In this document: positions 41,885 through 56,400 of the stretch, piece after piece | Layout of the letters: the number at the start of each line of letters is the position of its first letter | How positions within the stretch are numbered: the first letter of the stretch is position 1 | NCBI GenBank assembly: GCA_029449235.1 | Contig: JANATG010000015.1 | Span: 62,001 to 126,000, forward strand | From: Linnemannia schmuckeri | Lineage: Eukaryota; Mortierellomycota; Mortierellomycetes; Mortierellales; Mortierellaceae | DNA length: 64,000 nt | Reading direction: 5' to 3' | The notes under the pieces: generated by a model | Told to the model about the DNA's origin: nothing | Database searches by the model: none | What the model saw: the letters and a program-made list of their open reading frames with translations, nothing else | Program-made: the position numbers and the translations under genes

Positions 41885-44270
41885 ATGAGTAACATCTACC
41901 TCTTGGAGCCACACACAAAGTACACCGCCATTCAGCATCACCCAAAAACAATAGCCACAATTGAAAATAGTTCGACCATGACCATGGCGCATCAAGGAAA
42001 ACACAAACACTAACGACATCTTCCTAAATACATCGTCTCTCTTTCAACCTTTTAGTGGCAAAGTCATTCTTCACACAACCTACGGCGACATCTCAATAGA
42101 GCTCTGGCCCAAAGAAGCACCTAAAGCCTGCAGAAACTTTGTTCAACTCTGTATGGAGGGTTATTATAACGACACCATCTTCCATCGTATCGTCGCAAAC
42201 TTCATTGTCCAGGGTGGTGATCCTGAGGGGACCGGGTTGGGAGGGGAGTCTGTTTATGAGGGTGGTAGGCCGTTTGCGGATGAGTTTCATTCTCGACTGC
42301 GGTTTGTGCGCCGTGGGTTGGTGGCTATGGCGAATTCAGGCGTGCCGAATGATAATAGGAGTCAGTTCTTTATTACCCTGGATGCTACCATGGAGCTGCA
42401 GAACAAGCACACAATCTTTGGCAAGGTATGTTGTCGTGTTATTTATGAGGCAACGCTCGTCATGTATCAAGTAATCCATATCGTCTTCATTTGACCAAAA
42501 AAAAAGCAGGCAGTGATTACATCCAAGCAAGAGACTGACATTTATTTAATTGCAGATCGCGGGAGATACAATCTTCAACGTGCTCAAGATTGGAGGACTG
42601 GAAGTGGACGCGGATGAGCGGCCCCTGTACCCACCTAAGGTCACCAGCTGTACCATCGTCGTTAATCCCTTTGATGATATCATCCCCAGAATGTCCCGGC
42701 AAGAACAGGAGGCATTGCGACTCAAGGAGCTGGAAGCACAGAAGAGGCCCGAGAAGCAGAAAAAGCTGAAAAAGTATGTCATCATAATCGCACATGAAAG
42801 AAGCAGACTGTAGAGCGGAGATAATTATGTAGACTCATCATTGTTGTCTTATTTTTGTTATTCAATGCTAGAAACGTGGCGCTGCTGTCGTTTGCGGATG
42901 ATGCACCTGATATGACCATGGATGAGGACAACAACAACAGCAACCAGGAGGACAACAAGCGGAAAAAGAAGATGCTCAGTAGTCACGACCTCCTGGAGGA
43001 CGATCCAACCCTCAGTAGAGATACCGACCACGAACTGGTCTCCGAGATTCATGATGGCGGTGGATTTTCGTCGAAGCGGAAGGCGTCAAATGGGGACAGG
43101 GATGAGGATGGACAGGGACAGGATCACATGGATGCGGATGATGCCAACGAGAGCATCAACGCGTTTGAGCAACGGATGCGGGACCAAGTTCGGGAAAAAC
43201 TGAAGAAGGCTAAGTTAGCAAAGGAGTCATCATCGTCAACCTCGACGAATGTCGAGTCCAAGACCGAGACTTCCTCCTCAGCATCATCTACACCCAACAC
43301 ACCAGCAGGAGTATCAGAACCAACAGCACCAGCAGAAGCAGCTCTTTCGGCAGGAGAGCGAGTCCGCCAGGAAATCCAAAAGCTGGAGGGTGACATTCGC
43401 AAGATGCACAACCGTGGCTCGGACAGAGAAGCTGCCGAAGCAGCCAAGAAGAAGCCTAAGATCTCTCTTTTGCAGCTGGAGCGAGAGCAGTACAAAACCC
43501 GTGCCGAGAGTAAAGGAGGCGACAGCAGGAAAAAATCCAGGGCCGCCATCAATGCCGAGAAGGAACGAGAGTTGCTCGACAAGTTATCGGCGTTCGAGAC
43601 TAAGGTCTTTGCCATGGCTCGTGAACCAGAACCCAACCCGGCCCCTAAGAAGAACGATGCCCCGCCCTGTGAGATCCATGGCGTCCCGTCATGTGAGTCG
43701 TGTCAAGATACTACCGCCTTCAAATCCAAGAAGACGAAACAGCTGGAAGTGGGTCACAGCGACGACGAACCGGTGCCTGAGGACGATTCGGACGACGATA
43801 TCGGGTGGATGCAACACAAGCTGGTTTTTGAGAAGGATCTGAAGGGCAAGGATGTCTCGCTGGCTTCTAAACGGGACGATGCGAACGAGTATATAGTTAT
43901 TGATCCACTCAATAAGGCCGCGTCCACCACTGCTGCATTGGCGGTCGAGAAGCAACGGAACCTGGAAAAACTCAAGCGCACGCACCAACAGCAGGACAGT
44001 GGAAGGGATCGTAAACCGTATGGTGGCAGCGGTAGTAGTTCGTATGATCGTACATCAAGGGATTCTTCATCGTATCAGAGAAGCGATGATCAGGATCGAT
44101 CTGGATACAGCCGAAATAGCCGAGATAGTCGGGATAATCGAGATAGTCGCGACAACCGTGATAGTCGTGATAGCCGTAACAGAGATCATAGGGACAGTCG
44201 CGACAGTCGCGATCGGCGGGATTACCGCGATAGTAGAAATAGTAGGGACAGCCGGGATCGTCGTTGGTGA
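41885..44270 (+). CDS. CWC27: Spliceosome-associated cyclophilin CWC27
   Basis: Peptidyl-prolyl isomerase-like protein of the spliceosome (Bact stage in other eukaryotes). Exons: 41885-41919, 42056-42425, 42556-42773 and 42872-44270, about 673 residues. The start MSNIYLLEPHTNGKV is formed across the first splice. The cyclophilin domain (residues about 10-180) includes IELWPKEAPKACRNF, FHRIVANFIVQGGDP, FADEFHSRLRF and SQFFITL. DERPLYPPKV and NPFDDIIPR then follow as in CWC27. The FHR..A, QGGDP and F-M-AN core is kept, but the catalytic-site Trp of typical cyclophilins is replaced. The long C-terminal part is acidic and basic coiled-coil, with DIGWMQHKLVFEKD conserved in the family, and ends in many SRD/NRD repeats of an RS-like tail. 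It converges on the DNA-PKcs gene with 135 bp between stops. Confidence 0.93.
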
Positions 44271-44405
44271 ACAACACAATAACAACAACCTGCAGTTCAC
44301 ATCCCACTTCTAAGTCGTATTAATGCGTATTTTTTTTTTAATCGATACCAGCAAATGAATGAATGAGCTACTGCCACAACAACAACTATTACTCATCTTC
44401 TCTCT

Positions 44406-47400
44406 TTACACCCAAGGCATCCATCCAATCCAGGCACGTCCAAGGATGTCAAGATCCGTAGCCATATCGATCAAACACTCGACCTGAGCCTGGACACTGG
44501 TGCAGACCTTGCCCTGTCGCGCGCGCTCGTTGAACTGCTTATCACCCAGCGTGGTCTTCACCAACGAGGACAAGAACCCCTTGTTCGCATGACCCAGGTT
44601 CAGCTCTGCCGCCGTTAGATGTGCGGGATTGTAGCCCTCGAGTTTCTTGCGAGCGATACCCATCTTCTGTTGCAGGTACCATGCCGGAGGAGCCACACTC
44701 TCCTCATCAATCTCAAACGACGCCATATCACCACCTCGTTTCTCTATTAGGATGTTCAGTAGATAAGAGTATATGAGGACATGTTAGTGCCTGTTCAAGG
44801 TGATCATAGTACATCGACAGTATAACATTGAGACATCCATAGTTATTCTTACTTTGCTCTCTGGCTTGGTTAATAGCGTGCTTCCTCCAGTCGAGCAGCG
44901 GCTCCTTGACAAAAATGTCCATAGTGTTCAAAATCGCGTCTCTCTTGCTCTGCAGCGCCTTCATAATACACACCATCGGATGCTCTAAAAGACCCTTGCT
45001 ACCCAACGGATTCAAGAACGCCTCTAGTTGTCGCGTGAGACGGAATGGCGCTACTTCAGGCACTGGAAGAGCTTCTGTTGCCGAACCAAACGCATGGCCA
45101 AAATCAATGGGGATCAGACAGCCTGTCGACAGGTTGACCAAAAAGTTCTCCAAATGTCGATCTCCGATACCGAGAATGTAAGAACAGATGTTCACGGCCG
45201 CCAAACTCTTTGCAAACTCGGACCGCAGCATCAAAAAGGCTTCGGGTGACGCTGCAAGACGGACAATCGACTGGCGCAAAAGATCTTCTCGGAAGAGGCT
45301 GTGTAAGTTCTCCATGTGCTTGACCACCTTGTCGCGTGTGCCATGTTTGAAGAGTTCGTGGTATCCTAATGTCCAACATAGAATACCACTGATTAGTTTC
45401 TAACAAGAAACACAAATCAAAGGGTGTGAAACATGATACTGGACCAAGAGCTCAAAAATCAATAACATACCGTTCATTTCTCCCTTGAACGAGGCGACAA
45501 AGCGAGAGTGTTGCTCCTGTGCTCGTCTCCATCCGTCCTTGCTCGGCAGCTCGCCTTCGATGCAGTGACGCAACGGCTTGGTGTTATCAACCCACTCCAA
45601 GATACCGAGCGAACCAGACATGGGAATGACCTTGTATGTTCCAACGCTGATGTTCTGCTGTGAGCACTGAGGGTCCTTCAGCATCAGGTCGTTCATCAGA
45701 CTGAACAACTGCTGAACACGTTGATCTAAACGGAGATCCTCTCCTCCCTATTTGTTAGGAAATCGCAAATCTCGGTATTAGTAACCAACTTGATCGTTGC
45801 TTGATATGGGGAGTAATTTGCATTGATAGCATAAAATAGTATACCTTCACCAAGAAGAGATGCTCCTTTTCATCGCTTGCAAGAATTGAGAGTCGCTTTG
45901 GTTTGCGAATAGAGCTCATCACAAGAAGGCGCTGGTCAAACCGCTGAATAGTAGCGATCTGAATTGGTGGCCTGGATCCTGTGTATTGACCTGGAATGTC
46001 AATAGATTCGTTTGGATAGTCCAAGGCCTGGAATCCACTCAGCCTAGTATGGTTGTAGTAAAGCGTGAGAGTTAGTTGCTGTACAACCATACGCGTTCAT
46101 GAGCAGACAAAAGTTAAATACGTGTTTAAACTTACCAAGGCGAATAGGACTTCAAGAGTTCAGCGTCGCTCTTCTTGGGAAGGTCACGGACGTTCTGTAT
46201 CTCGCCCCTAACAAGCTTGATGATATTGTTGTTGAAGTCCTTGTTGCTCATCGTGGCCAGTTTCTGACCCGTCTTGCCTGTGAAATATGGACAGCGGTGT
46301 TGGGCGACGATTGATTAGTTTGAAACACACTCATGAAAATATCATCATTTACGGCAGCAAGCAAAAGAAGAGTTAAACGTGCCACAGAGACTGTCCATCT
46401 TCGAGCCTATCCTGGAGGCAAAACCCTTGGCAATGACTCCGACTCGAGAGTCGCTTGTATCCAGCATCAGGCGGCGCAGGTCTTGGTACAGTGTCATGAT
46501 TTGGTCCGCATTCTTTGCCTTGTTCGGGAAGAGAATCTGCAGGAGAAAAGAAGGAAAAGAAAATTTGTCAAATATTTCAGTTCAAAGAAATAAGTAAAAG
46601 TGACACTCGAGTCAATGCATGCAAGTCTTAGCAAATACCAAAGTTTGCTCCAGCCAATCCTTAAGCAAGTGCTCGGGGTTCGTAAGCCGCCTGAGCTCAA
46701 AGATAAAGTCCTCTTTCAAAGGCGAGGCAATCTCCCGTTTCAATTTGGTGAACTCGGCCTTGCGCCTCTCTCCTGCAGAGTCTCTCTCGAACGTGTAGTT
46801 TTCAGCACTGATCGTCAACGGATAATAGAGAGCGTTGGGATATTGTTTGGCGATCTACAATTGCGAACATGGGTAAATAGTGTCAGAAAAGCTGGAAGCC
46901 AGTCGTGCATCAAAAATGGCGGTGCAATATTTGCGGCCATCATCAGCGAGTATTACCATTTTCAGGATAGGCATGACGCAGGAACCAGTGGGCTTGTCAA
47001 GGATTGCAACCATCTGTGGGATCCAGCAAACGAATGTCCAGCAGCCGGGGAATGATGACACCTAGATGGAGTTCGTATTAAGAGCGACATGTCATGTTAG
47101 CACGTTCGCGTTACAGTGCTACTTGGGTCAGCAAGCTAGAAGCGTCTACAAGAGAATCACGTACCAGTTGTGTGAATGACTTTTGAGTCGAGGGGTAGAT
47201 CTCGATGACCTGAAGCAGCCGTGGGAAGAGCTCTGTTGCGCCCATTTCCTCATCTCTCATTGACAGCAACGTATCTCTGATCAAAAGTTGTGCGTACACG
47301 GCCAAGTCCCGATCAGTCTATCAGGGGTCACGAAAAGCATTTGGCAGCGGAAAAGATAGCATTTGGTGGCGGAAAAGATTAGCCCGTCCGCGCCTATAGC

Positions 47401-50400
47401 TTTTAAGAAGTTCGCTATATCCTAAAGTTTAAGACTCACCATCGATGTATCGCCATGTTCGTCCTGGTTCTCGTGGTGTCGCAGGATCTTGTCGCAATAG
47501 TTGGCTGTGGTCAAGCGCAACTTTTTAGTCATCTAGTGCAAGGAAAGCCAAGATAACGTGTATGTGTTTAGTCCTCGTTTTGAAGCGGCTTGTAGCTTCG
47601 CAGAAGAAAAGGAACGTGTTACTTACATGCTCACCAGCCTCGACTGAAGCGGCTACCTCAAGGCACTCAAAACCGCGCTTCTGAAGTTCTTGCAAGATAT
47701 CGACGCCACCCCCATGCGAGCGAAGGAGCTGTTGAGCCCACTCACTCGCCTTCAAGCGGTTGTATACATTTCTGCCATCCTGATCTTCATCTTCTTTCTT
47801 GACCTTCTTCGACTCTGCGATGAGGTCGTACAAGAGACCGTATGTTGTGCTACCCAGCAGTTTCAGTCCAACGGTTTGAACCGGGTCAAGGTCCCTAGTT
47901 TTCCTCTATTATATCAGTCAAAGTCAACGAGTCAGTACCCTGTCCACATCCCTGTACAAAGCAAGTTGGATAAAATAGCTGCGAAGCGCATTTCACTTAC
48001 AGAGTACTCCTCGTATGAACTCATGACCTCAATCAAGGTATCGACCTTGGCTGTGCGATCCAGCTCTGTTTCAGCCTTGGAAAAACCAAGTTTCAACTGA
48101 CTCTGATAGATGTCATACTTTGGAGCCGACAAGAGTCTCATAGCCGAGATACAGTTATTGGCGACATAAAAGTTGCCTTGATCACGGGAAGCAGCTGACA
48201 TCTGCAAGAAATTGCGAATTTGATGGTTCGAAACCATCGCTTCCTGCTTTCTCGAATACTATAAAGGCGACACAGTCATCCTCGGTTAGTATTCGATCCA
48301 AATGTACTAGTGGAGACGAATTCATCTCTCAATTATCCAGCTCCACTTACCGGAAGAGCCTCTTCCAATCGCTGGACCATGAGTCTGCGGTCCTCAACAA
48401 TGTTGTTCCAAGTGATCATGGTGTCAGTAGTTTTGCCAGGATAGCGACGCTCCCACCGCGTAAGCAAGGAACCTAAGGGATCTGCAGGTGCAGCTCGCAA
48501 AGCTTCGTCCATGCTACTCAAAAACTCTTCCATCTCGACAATCTAGTAACATAAATAGGCGAGCTATGTGTAAGATATGGGCGTTGAGAATATGTGCAAA
48601 GATTATCAGTTCAAGTGACATACCTGTTGCAGATTGGCCAGCTCATGCAATCGTGGTTTCTCTGAGAGAGGATGGAGATTCGACCATTTTGAAAGGAACC
48701 TCTCGTACGATCTACGGACATAGTGAGACGCTTGCTTGAAGTCTTTCCTGATGATCGCAGCCAGGGCCAGCTCTATTTTGGTATGCAACAACAGGAAAAA
48801 TGTCATTGTTTCTGTTAGAGCAATGTGCATAACATGACAGAGTCCACTACTGGTTTCTCATCCATAGAGATAATATACCTGGTTGATATTGTGTGACGAG
48901 AACATGCCGATGAGCCGTATGGCTCATGGCTTCGTCAATGAACGCGAATAGAGGGTTGGGAGAATCGGCGGACCAAGGCTCGAGCATTTCTTCTTCACGC
49001 TTGCCGTCAAAGAGCTTAATATAACTGGTCAAGAAGTAGTGCAGATATGGATCCTGGTAATCGTCTGTCCAGATTTCCTGTGGGTTCTGCTCCAGATCCG
49101 ACATCATGTTGGCCTCCAGGTAACCCCAGTCGGCCAAATGCTCCAAACACTCGAGACGTCCATGTGCCCAAATGCTCTGTTCGACCTCATCCACATGTAT
49201 CTCGTTGGCGAAATGCTTGGTGATACCGTCAAAGTAGATCTTGACTGCGCCATCGTAGTCCCCAACGACTTCAGCGGCAATGGCTGCACTAGTGAACTCT
49301 GTCGTGGCGACCTTGCTCTCGTAGATGCTCTTGAAGACATCCTTCTCGTCGATCGACTTGTAGACCGTTGCCAGATCGACCCAGTTCTTCCTCTTGAGAT
49401 CATGAAAGCCTGAGCCGCCAGTCTTTTGTCGTTTGTTGGACCGTTCTCGGGGATCTGAGTACTGGATCTGCTTCTCCAGCAGAATGATGCCCAAGTGTTG
49501 GTTCGAACTGCGGATGGATACCTTAGAGATTAGATCAGACGAGATATTGGCCTCGCCATAGTCATGACAAATGCGAAGGATACTGCCAATGAATGGAGTG
49601 TAAAAAATTGTCGATCGCTCCAACAATATCCTGAATCCACCGATCAGTCCATCCTTGAATGAAATCGCCTCTTCCTCCTTTAACGTTAAGATGGGAGACG
49701 AGCCTGTTAGTTCATGACAACAATGTTGATGTAGGATTAAGATATATGCACGTTTTTTTTCCAGTACTTACAGTATCAATCTGCAAGTCAGCTTGGTTCA
49801 TCAATCCCATCACCAGCTTGCTGAACAACAACCTGCAGATCTCGACATCTAACTCGGCCAGGCGCTGGAGAGGTTTGAGAATGTCCGCATATGGGATTTG
49901 GATGTCTGGGAGGTCACCCGCTCTGTACTTCCGAATCATGCTCACACTCCTGGTTCGAGCGGTCTCCTTGTCAAGTGTTGCCTGTGCCAAGTTCTGGACC
50001 CTCGCGTCATGCACGCGCTTGAATCGAGCGGATTGCGTCGCCTGATCCGTCTTAAAACCTCGGTATTGCAAACGGCGGTATTTTTGGCTAGGTGCATCCG
50101 CGAACCTAAAAAGTTTTCAGTCATCAAAGCAATGTTAGACAAGTCAAATTGAGGGTTTCGAAATAAGAAGATTGTCGCAATTTTTGTGAAGTAGACGTAC
50201 AGTGAAGGCGCCATGATGCCATCCTGGGTTGAAGGGTTTTTGAATAAGAGAGCAGAGCTTGAACTTGATGTTCCTCCAAGCTGAGTCCTAATTCCTGGCG
50301 CACCTCCGTCCATTGTCATACTAAACTCAAATGTAGACTGGGTCGCTCGAAGTTCATCTTCACCAAGGGTCGTTTGAGTACGCGTGACCTAAAGTTGAGG

Positions 50401-53400
50401 TTACAAATGCTGCATCAGTTCCCTATCCAAGTCAAATTACATCATTAGGTTGATTGAATGGAAGCTCATTCTAACCTGAGGCTGACTCTGTTGCGTATGT
50501 ACAAAGAGAGGAGTCATAACGGAGGTGTTTCTCCACGAAGTATCGATATTGGAATAGCTGTCGCTGAACTTGGCGTTAGGAAGCGAGTCAGCAAAGATAG
50601 GCTCAGTGTAGTCCGAACTCTTCTTGGTCGGGTCCAAAAGCATGTAAGTCGCGTATGTCAAGAATGTATCTTCGGCTTGAGGGTCATACATGTTTCTATC
50701 AAAAACGGATAACGGGAAATGAAATGGTTAGTAAACAGCGTCAGAGCAAATAAGCAGCCATAGCAATCTGCAAGGAGAGAAAGATTTTCTTACTTGACGA
50801 TCTGATCCAAGCGTTGGAAAGTGTTCGTTGGGAGGCGATTCTTGCCATACCAAAACTCCACCACAGTGTGCCGAATTGATTCGCTAGGGTCTCCGAGTCC
50901 ACGCAAAAGCTGTGTCCGCAGGGCCTTGGAGACGTGTGGGACACTGGCACATTTCTCAAATAGCACCATGAGAATCGAGTAGTACAATTTCTATTGGTGA
51001 GAAGACACAGTCAACGCGTGAGTGCAGGACGTCGCTGTTAACATAGAGTAATACCGTAAATGATTTGGTGGTTCATGAAACTTACTCTACACTCCATGCT
51101 TGAATGGGATGAAAACTCAAACACGAGCGTGTCCAAAAAGTACATCACTTGCTCTGGCTCGAGTGACTCCCACAATCCATAAATGATGGACAGAGCTGCG
51201 AACTGCGTCCCTTCATCCCTATACCGACAACAATTATATAAAAAAGGGTGTTAGCCCTAACTCATTTTCTACACGAAACGTCTTCAAAAAGCATACGGGC
51301 CACTTCCATTTTGATCACGCGTCTTACTTGAGTTTGAGGCATCCGAGGAAATTCAATCCTTGTAATGACCGGAAAAGGTCTGGGATGAACTTAGCCCTGC
51401 CAGCCAGAATCTCAAGTAACAGCTTGCGATCCTCCCCAAACACTCGCTGGAACTCGTAAAGAAGTCGAGGACCGAAAACATCTGTCATCTCAGGGTAGTT
51501 GAGCTGAACCTTGTGGAGACAATTCAGGAACTGAACCTTGCCGTCCTTGGGCTTAGGACCCGGAAGTGAAGTAGGCACAATTATCTCGGACAGCTAAACA
51601 AATCCATTGGTTGTTACAAGGTTAGTTAGCTAATGAGGTAAGACTTCGGACCGGGGCGTTATGTGTCGACAGGATCATACCTTTCTGGTAACCATGTCAG
51701 CAAATTCCTCGTTCATGCAGTTGTGCTTCTTCATGTAGGCCAGGACCAGGCCGCACACTTCAGCTGCTGACGTGTAGACCGCTTTGGGCGAGCTTCCCAT
51801 ATTGCGAACCAAGGCCTCATAGTACGTCTCCTCGCGCAGTGTACCCAGATCAATCTCAGGTCCCTTATAGAATGGCGGATTGTCGTGGGTGAGTACAATT
51901 CCAAGAAGCTGGATTCCTGTGATGTTTTTCTTCTCATCCCGGTTACTGAAGTTGTTGTAAATGACGTTCTAGTTGGTCGAAACAAGGACAAGTTAGACTA
52001 CCAGTGTAATTGGGGTGATTGGCACTGCGACATGGTAGGCTGAGAGTAAAAAGCCTACTTACCGTTGGCACAATGGCGATGTTGGACCAGTTCTCAAAAA
52101 CTCCCTTGATGAGCTCAATATTGTTCAAGAGGTATCTTCGTTGCTCATGATAGCAGTTCTTCATTAAGTAGCTCTATATGCAAGCAGAAAAAGCGTATTA
52201 GAGAAAGGCTGCAAAAAGTTGTCAATTCGACCAGTCTTTTGCGTTAATACGTACCAAAAAGCTCAGTAAAAGCACACGGTCATCGTAGCTATTCTCAAGT
52301 TTGACCGATGCACCCCAGACGACGATCAGAACGCACAGATCCTAAAATATTTCGAGAAGCAAAAGCATGAGAGGGCTGCATAGTGGCATATTCAAGCAAA
52401 ACATTTATGGCAAAGTTATTCAAGTACAAGCAATCTTACCTGAACAAAGTAGTTCATGGCCTCGCCAAAGGTTTTTCCTTCCATTGCTAGTCTCATGAAA
52501 GGACGAAGCCAAGAGTGAGCATACATCTCGAACGCTTCAGGCATATTGATGACAATTTTGGCCAAGAAAAGACGGATGTTCAGTGGTGTTTCTAGTCAGC
52601 ATGAAATATGTATAGGAAGAGATAAGATGAGTATCAGATATCTGGATGGTCTTTGTGAGGTCCAAGGATGAGTACAGGAACACAAGAACTTACTCTGGTC
52701 GACCATCTTCTTGTACATATCTCTCATCCATGAAGGCATCGAGCCTTCTTCTCTAGCCATCTCCTTTGGCGGTGGGGTGATGCTGCCGTGAAGTTCGCTA
52801 ATGACCTGCAAGATCATCTTCATGCAGGGGTTGGTGTTAATAGCGTCCAGCTCAAGCATATGCTCATTCTCGGGGGACCTATCAGAGCAGTTGTGGAACA
52901 ATGTTAGGTTAGTGCAGGAGAAGATTGCCTTCACTTACAGCAGAAAGTAACCAACGGCTGAGGCCTATAACGTACGGGTTGTCTGTCTTTCCTTCAGCAT
53001 CTTTAGAGGCTCCGGGCATGGACGGCGATTCCACCTCTGAATGCTCATCACCGTTTTTTTCGCCATCGTTTGGTTCTTGATCACTTAGTACATTCCCATC
53101 GTCGACCATTCCAACACTCTACAGCCAAAGGATCAATATAGACTTGTAAGCAAACCATCAAACATTGAAACTGATAAATGTATTATGACACAAAGGACAC
53201 GCCCTCTCCTTCTTACCTGCGACAAACTGCTGTCGCGCAGGTACTGCGAAGACATATACTGGAACTTAGTACTGGGCCTAGATTGAAGTATATCCAAGGT
53301 ACGACGTGTGAATAAAACAGATTCATGGACATAACATACAAAAGATTGTAGCTTCCAAATTTGGCTGCTTCTCTGCGTAACTTACGTTTTGTTCGGATTC

Positions 53401-56400
53401 AACGACCTTGATCGGAGGTCTGAGAGGCGAGTCTTGACCAAAGGGCTGGATAGGACTTGCTCAAAGTGATAGACGGCCTACATTGCGTTCAAAGCAATAT
53501 GAGTGAAAGGGTGTTAGTCTGATTGAAGGTTCTTTTCACATATGCGGTGATTGACCAAAACCCTTCAAGCTCAGTTGTCCTTACCGTGAGGTCAACGATG
53601 TTCTCCCAGACATATTCCTTCTTAGCTTCATTGTCACGGAACAAAAACTGGCGGAAGAAGTCTTCCTTTCGCTGTGTGCACAAGATTGCCGCCGCCAGTG
53701 CATTGTAGGCAGCACGCTTGTAATCCTCACGAAGGGCGGAAGCTTCCGGTGTCATCGAAGTCTAAAAGTAGGTTGTAGGTTTTCAGATGAGCGTGGTCTA
53801 TGAATACTATGTCATCGTGTTCAAAGAAAACTTTCATCCTCACCTCAGCATTTCATCTCGATACTTACAGATTCTTGCTTGAACTTGGCGGCATTGGCTG
53901 TCTTGAAAATTTCGACAGTGAGCTCCTTGCCGGTGACAGCCTTACCTTTTGTGAATGCATCCACGATCCTGCTCTCCTTCGTGTTGACAGCTTCGGACAG
54001 CAGTCTCATGTACATGACATGCACAAGGTCGTAGCAGCACTCTCGCTCAATAAAATCGCGTCGAAGATCGACATCTGTAAGTCGAGGTGGTTCCTGTTTG
54101 ATGACACCGATAATCCTTACGATGTTCAACACAAAAAATTCTGAGACACTGAGCGGTGGGACGACCTTCAAGATGGGCAGTAGTATTTGCTTGATGATAT
54201 TACGGCGATGGACATCAGCATGCGTACGCTTGAAAAACTCACTATAGCCAACGCATAAGAGTGAAAAAAAAAAAATTAGAATCGTAACGCCAGTAGAGAT
54301 GACAAGAAGGAACAAAAAAAAAAGAGTATTATACGCTGCTTACTCAAAGCAGTGTCCAGTAGTCTCTAGAAACTTTGAGAGCGGAAGCTTCAAGGCATAC
54401 GACGCGATAGATTGCTGCATGCGCTCCATGTGAGGGTGGTTTGATTCTCGAACCGCGATTCCCATCAGCGTCTTGAACAAACTCGTGTTCGAAGACGCCA
54501 CCAATGCCTTCAAGAGTAGATCGAGGGCAGCGATATAGTCCTTGAACCTGCATTGATAGAGAGTGGAACATATTAATGCCTGTAGTACACGTTATGAATT
54601 AGAAAGCTTCCAGTCCATCATCTCATATTACGGTCACTTACTTGGGGCTTCCCAGTTCGTATTCAGCTGAAGATGTTGGCATCATGTTCAGAATCGCCCT
54701 GTTGAAGACAGCTTCAAACTGTACACAAAGAAAGAGTAGTTTGATATTAGCTTACCCTACATGTAACTCAAAAACTAAAGCATGGAACATGCGCTGTTCA
54801 GCTTAAAACACGAACCTCGGCTGTCCTAGCACCAGGGTAGGCAAGGAAGACGGGAAGGATAGGAAAGGCTTCCGACATCGCTGGCAGCGACAGATATTGG
54901 CGACTCTCGGGGTCGCGTTCAAAGAAGGATTGGTACACCTTGAAGAAGAAGTCGACAAATGCCTCGCTTTTTGACATTCGGAGAATCCGAGGACTCAATC
55001 CGACGACTTTTTTGCAAATAGCAATCGCCATTGGCGCTTGGTCACCTTCGAGAGAGTTGATCCTAAAGAAGAGCGATTGAATCCTCTTAGCTCGTTGCTG
55101 TACGCGAACTATATCATCTTTAATCAGTTTGATAACGTGCGGAACTTACAGGTTCTCCAAGACCGAATAATCCATAGTCAACTAATATGGACAAAAACAA
55201 AAGGAAATTGAGCTTCAACACATCAAAAGAAGTTTTCATCCAAGTTCATGCCATACAAAAAAAAAAATTAAGTCTAGGTAAAAATACCATATTCAGGAAC
55301 ATATCCTTTTCAGCGGACAGCTCAATATGTGAGAACATGTAGTCCAAAAAGTCGTTCCAGATGGTCAAAAGAAGCGAGCTCGACTTGACCGACTGCGCCA
55401 GCAATGGTGTGAGGTCCGAGAAATGCGTGGCCAGTCCTCGGTTAATCTCGTCAGCGTACTTCAAATACGTTAACTTGGCTTGTTCCGCGTTTTCAGAACC
55501 CTATCGGGTGATGGAATTAAAGGTAAGAATGAATATCCAAGAACTTTTTCCATGTACAGTCTTGCCGCACTGGATTTGTGGAGTATTCCAGCTGTCACAT
55601 ACCAGCAAGTAGTACCACAGCTTTCGACGACATTGACTGTCGACCATGGAAAGACGCAAAAGAGCGCTGCAGTAGCTGATCCACATCGGGTCCAGGGTTC
55701 CTTGAACCTCCATGAACGTCTCGTAAAGGGAGGTAACGAACTGGCCAGACTTGTGACTCGATCCTTCGAACATATCACTGAGCATTCCGCACCCCTGCAC
55801 CAGCTCAATGCCATCAAGAGCCGCCTTGCACTTGACGGGGTCACGTCCTATATCAATGAGGCTCGTGTTAATTTTGAGGCTATTTCAATAGTTTCCGTAA
55901 CAATTGCCAATTAAAGAAAACTGAGAAGTAGCAGCACCTTTCAAGTTGAGAGAGGGCACCAATGGGATGAGACTGTTGGCTAAGATCGTGTCGCGCAGCA
56001 CCTTGCCAAAGTGCTGGAGCACATTCGAAGGGAGCTTCTTGATCACCTTGAGCCCTGTCTCGAGCTCACCCTTCAGTTGTTTTGTTTCGTTTTCGCTCTT
56101 GAGCAACTCCTCGTTTCCGATGCTGTCAGGGTTGAACAGGCACGCCGCGAATACGGCCGAAAAGTTCGTTCCCAAAAGGCCAGATGTCTTGAGACCCTCC
56201 ACCAACGAGCTTCCACCACGCTCCAAATCGCGCGAAGCAACAAGGGACACAAACGAGATCACTCTGCGAACAGTGACAAAGTTTTGGTCCGTAATCTGTC
56301 GACGTTCCGTAGCGGTCAAGGGGGTTGCCAACTCGTCTCGTTCCAGCGCTCGCGAAAATAGGAGACACTTCTCTAAAAACTTTCCACATGCTGTCATGAT

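Noticed and set aside
44406..46100. First reading of the giant kinase as TRRAP/Tra1
   Set aside because: TRRAP/Tra1 has lost the catalytic residues. Here DRH, N and DFG are intact, and the FAT-kinase-FATC wording follows DNA-PKcs.
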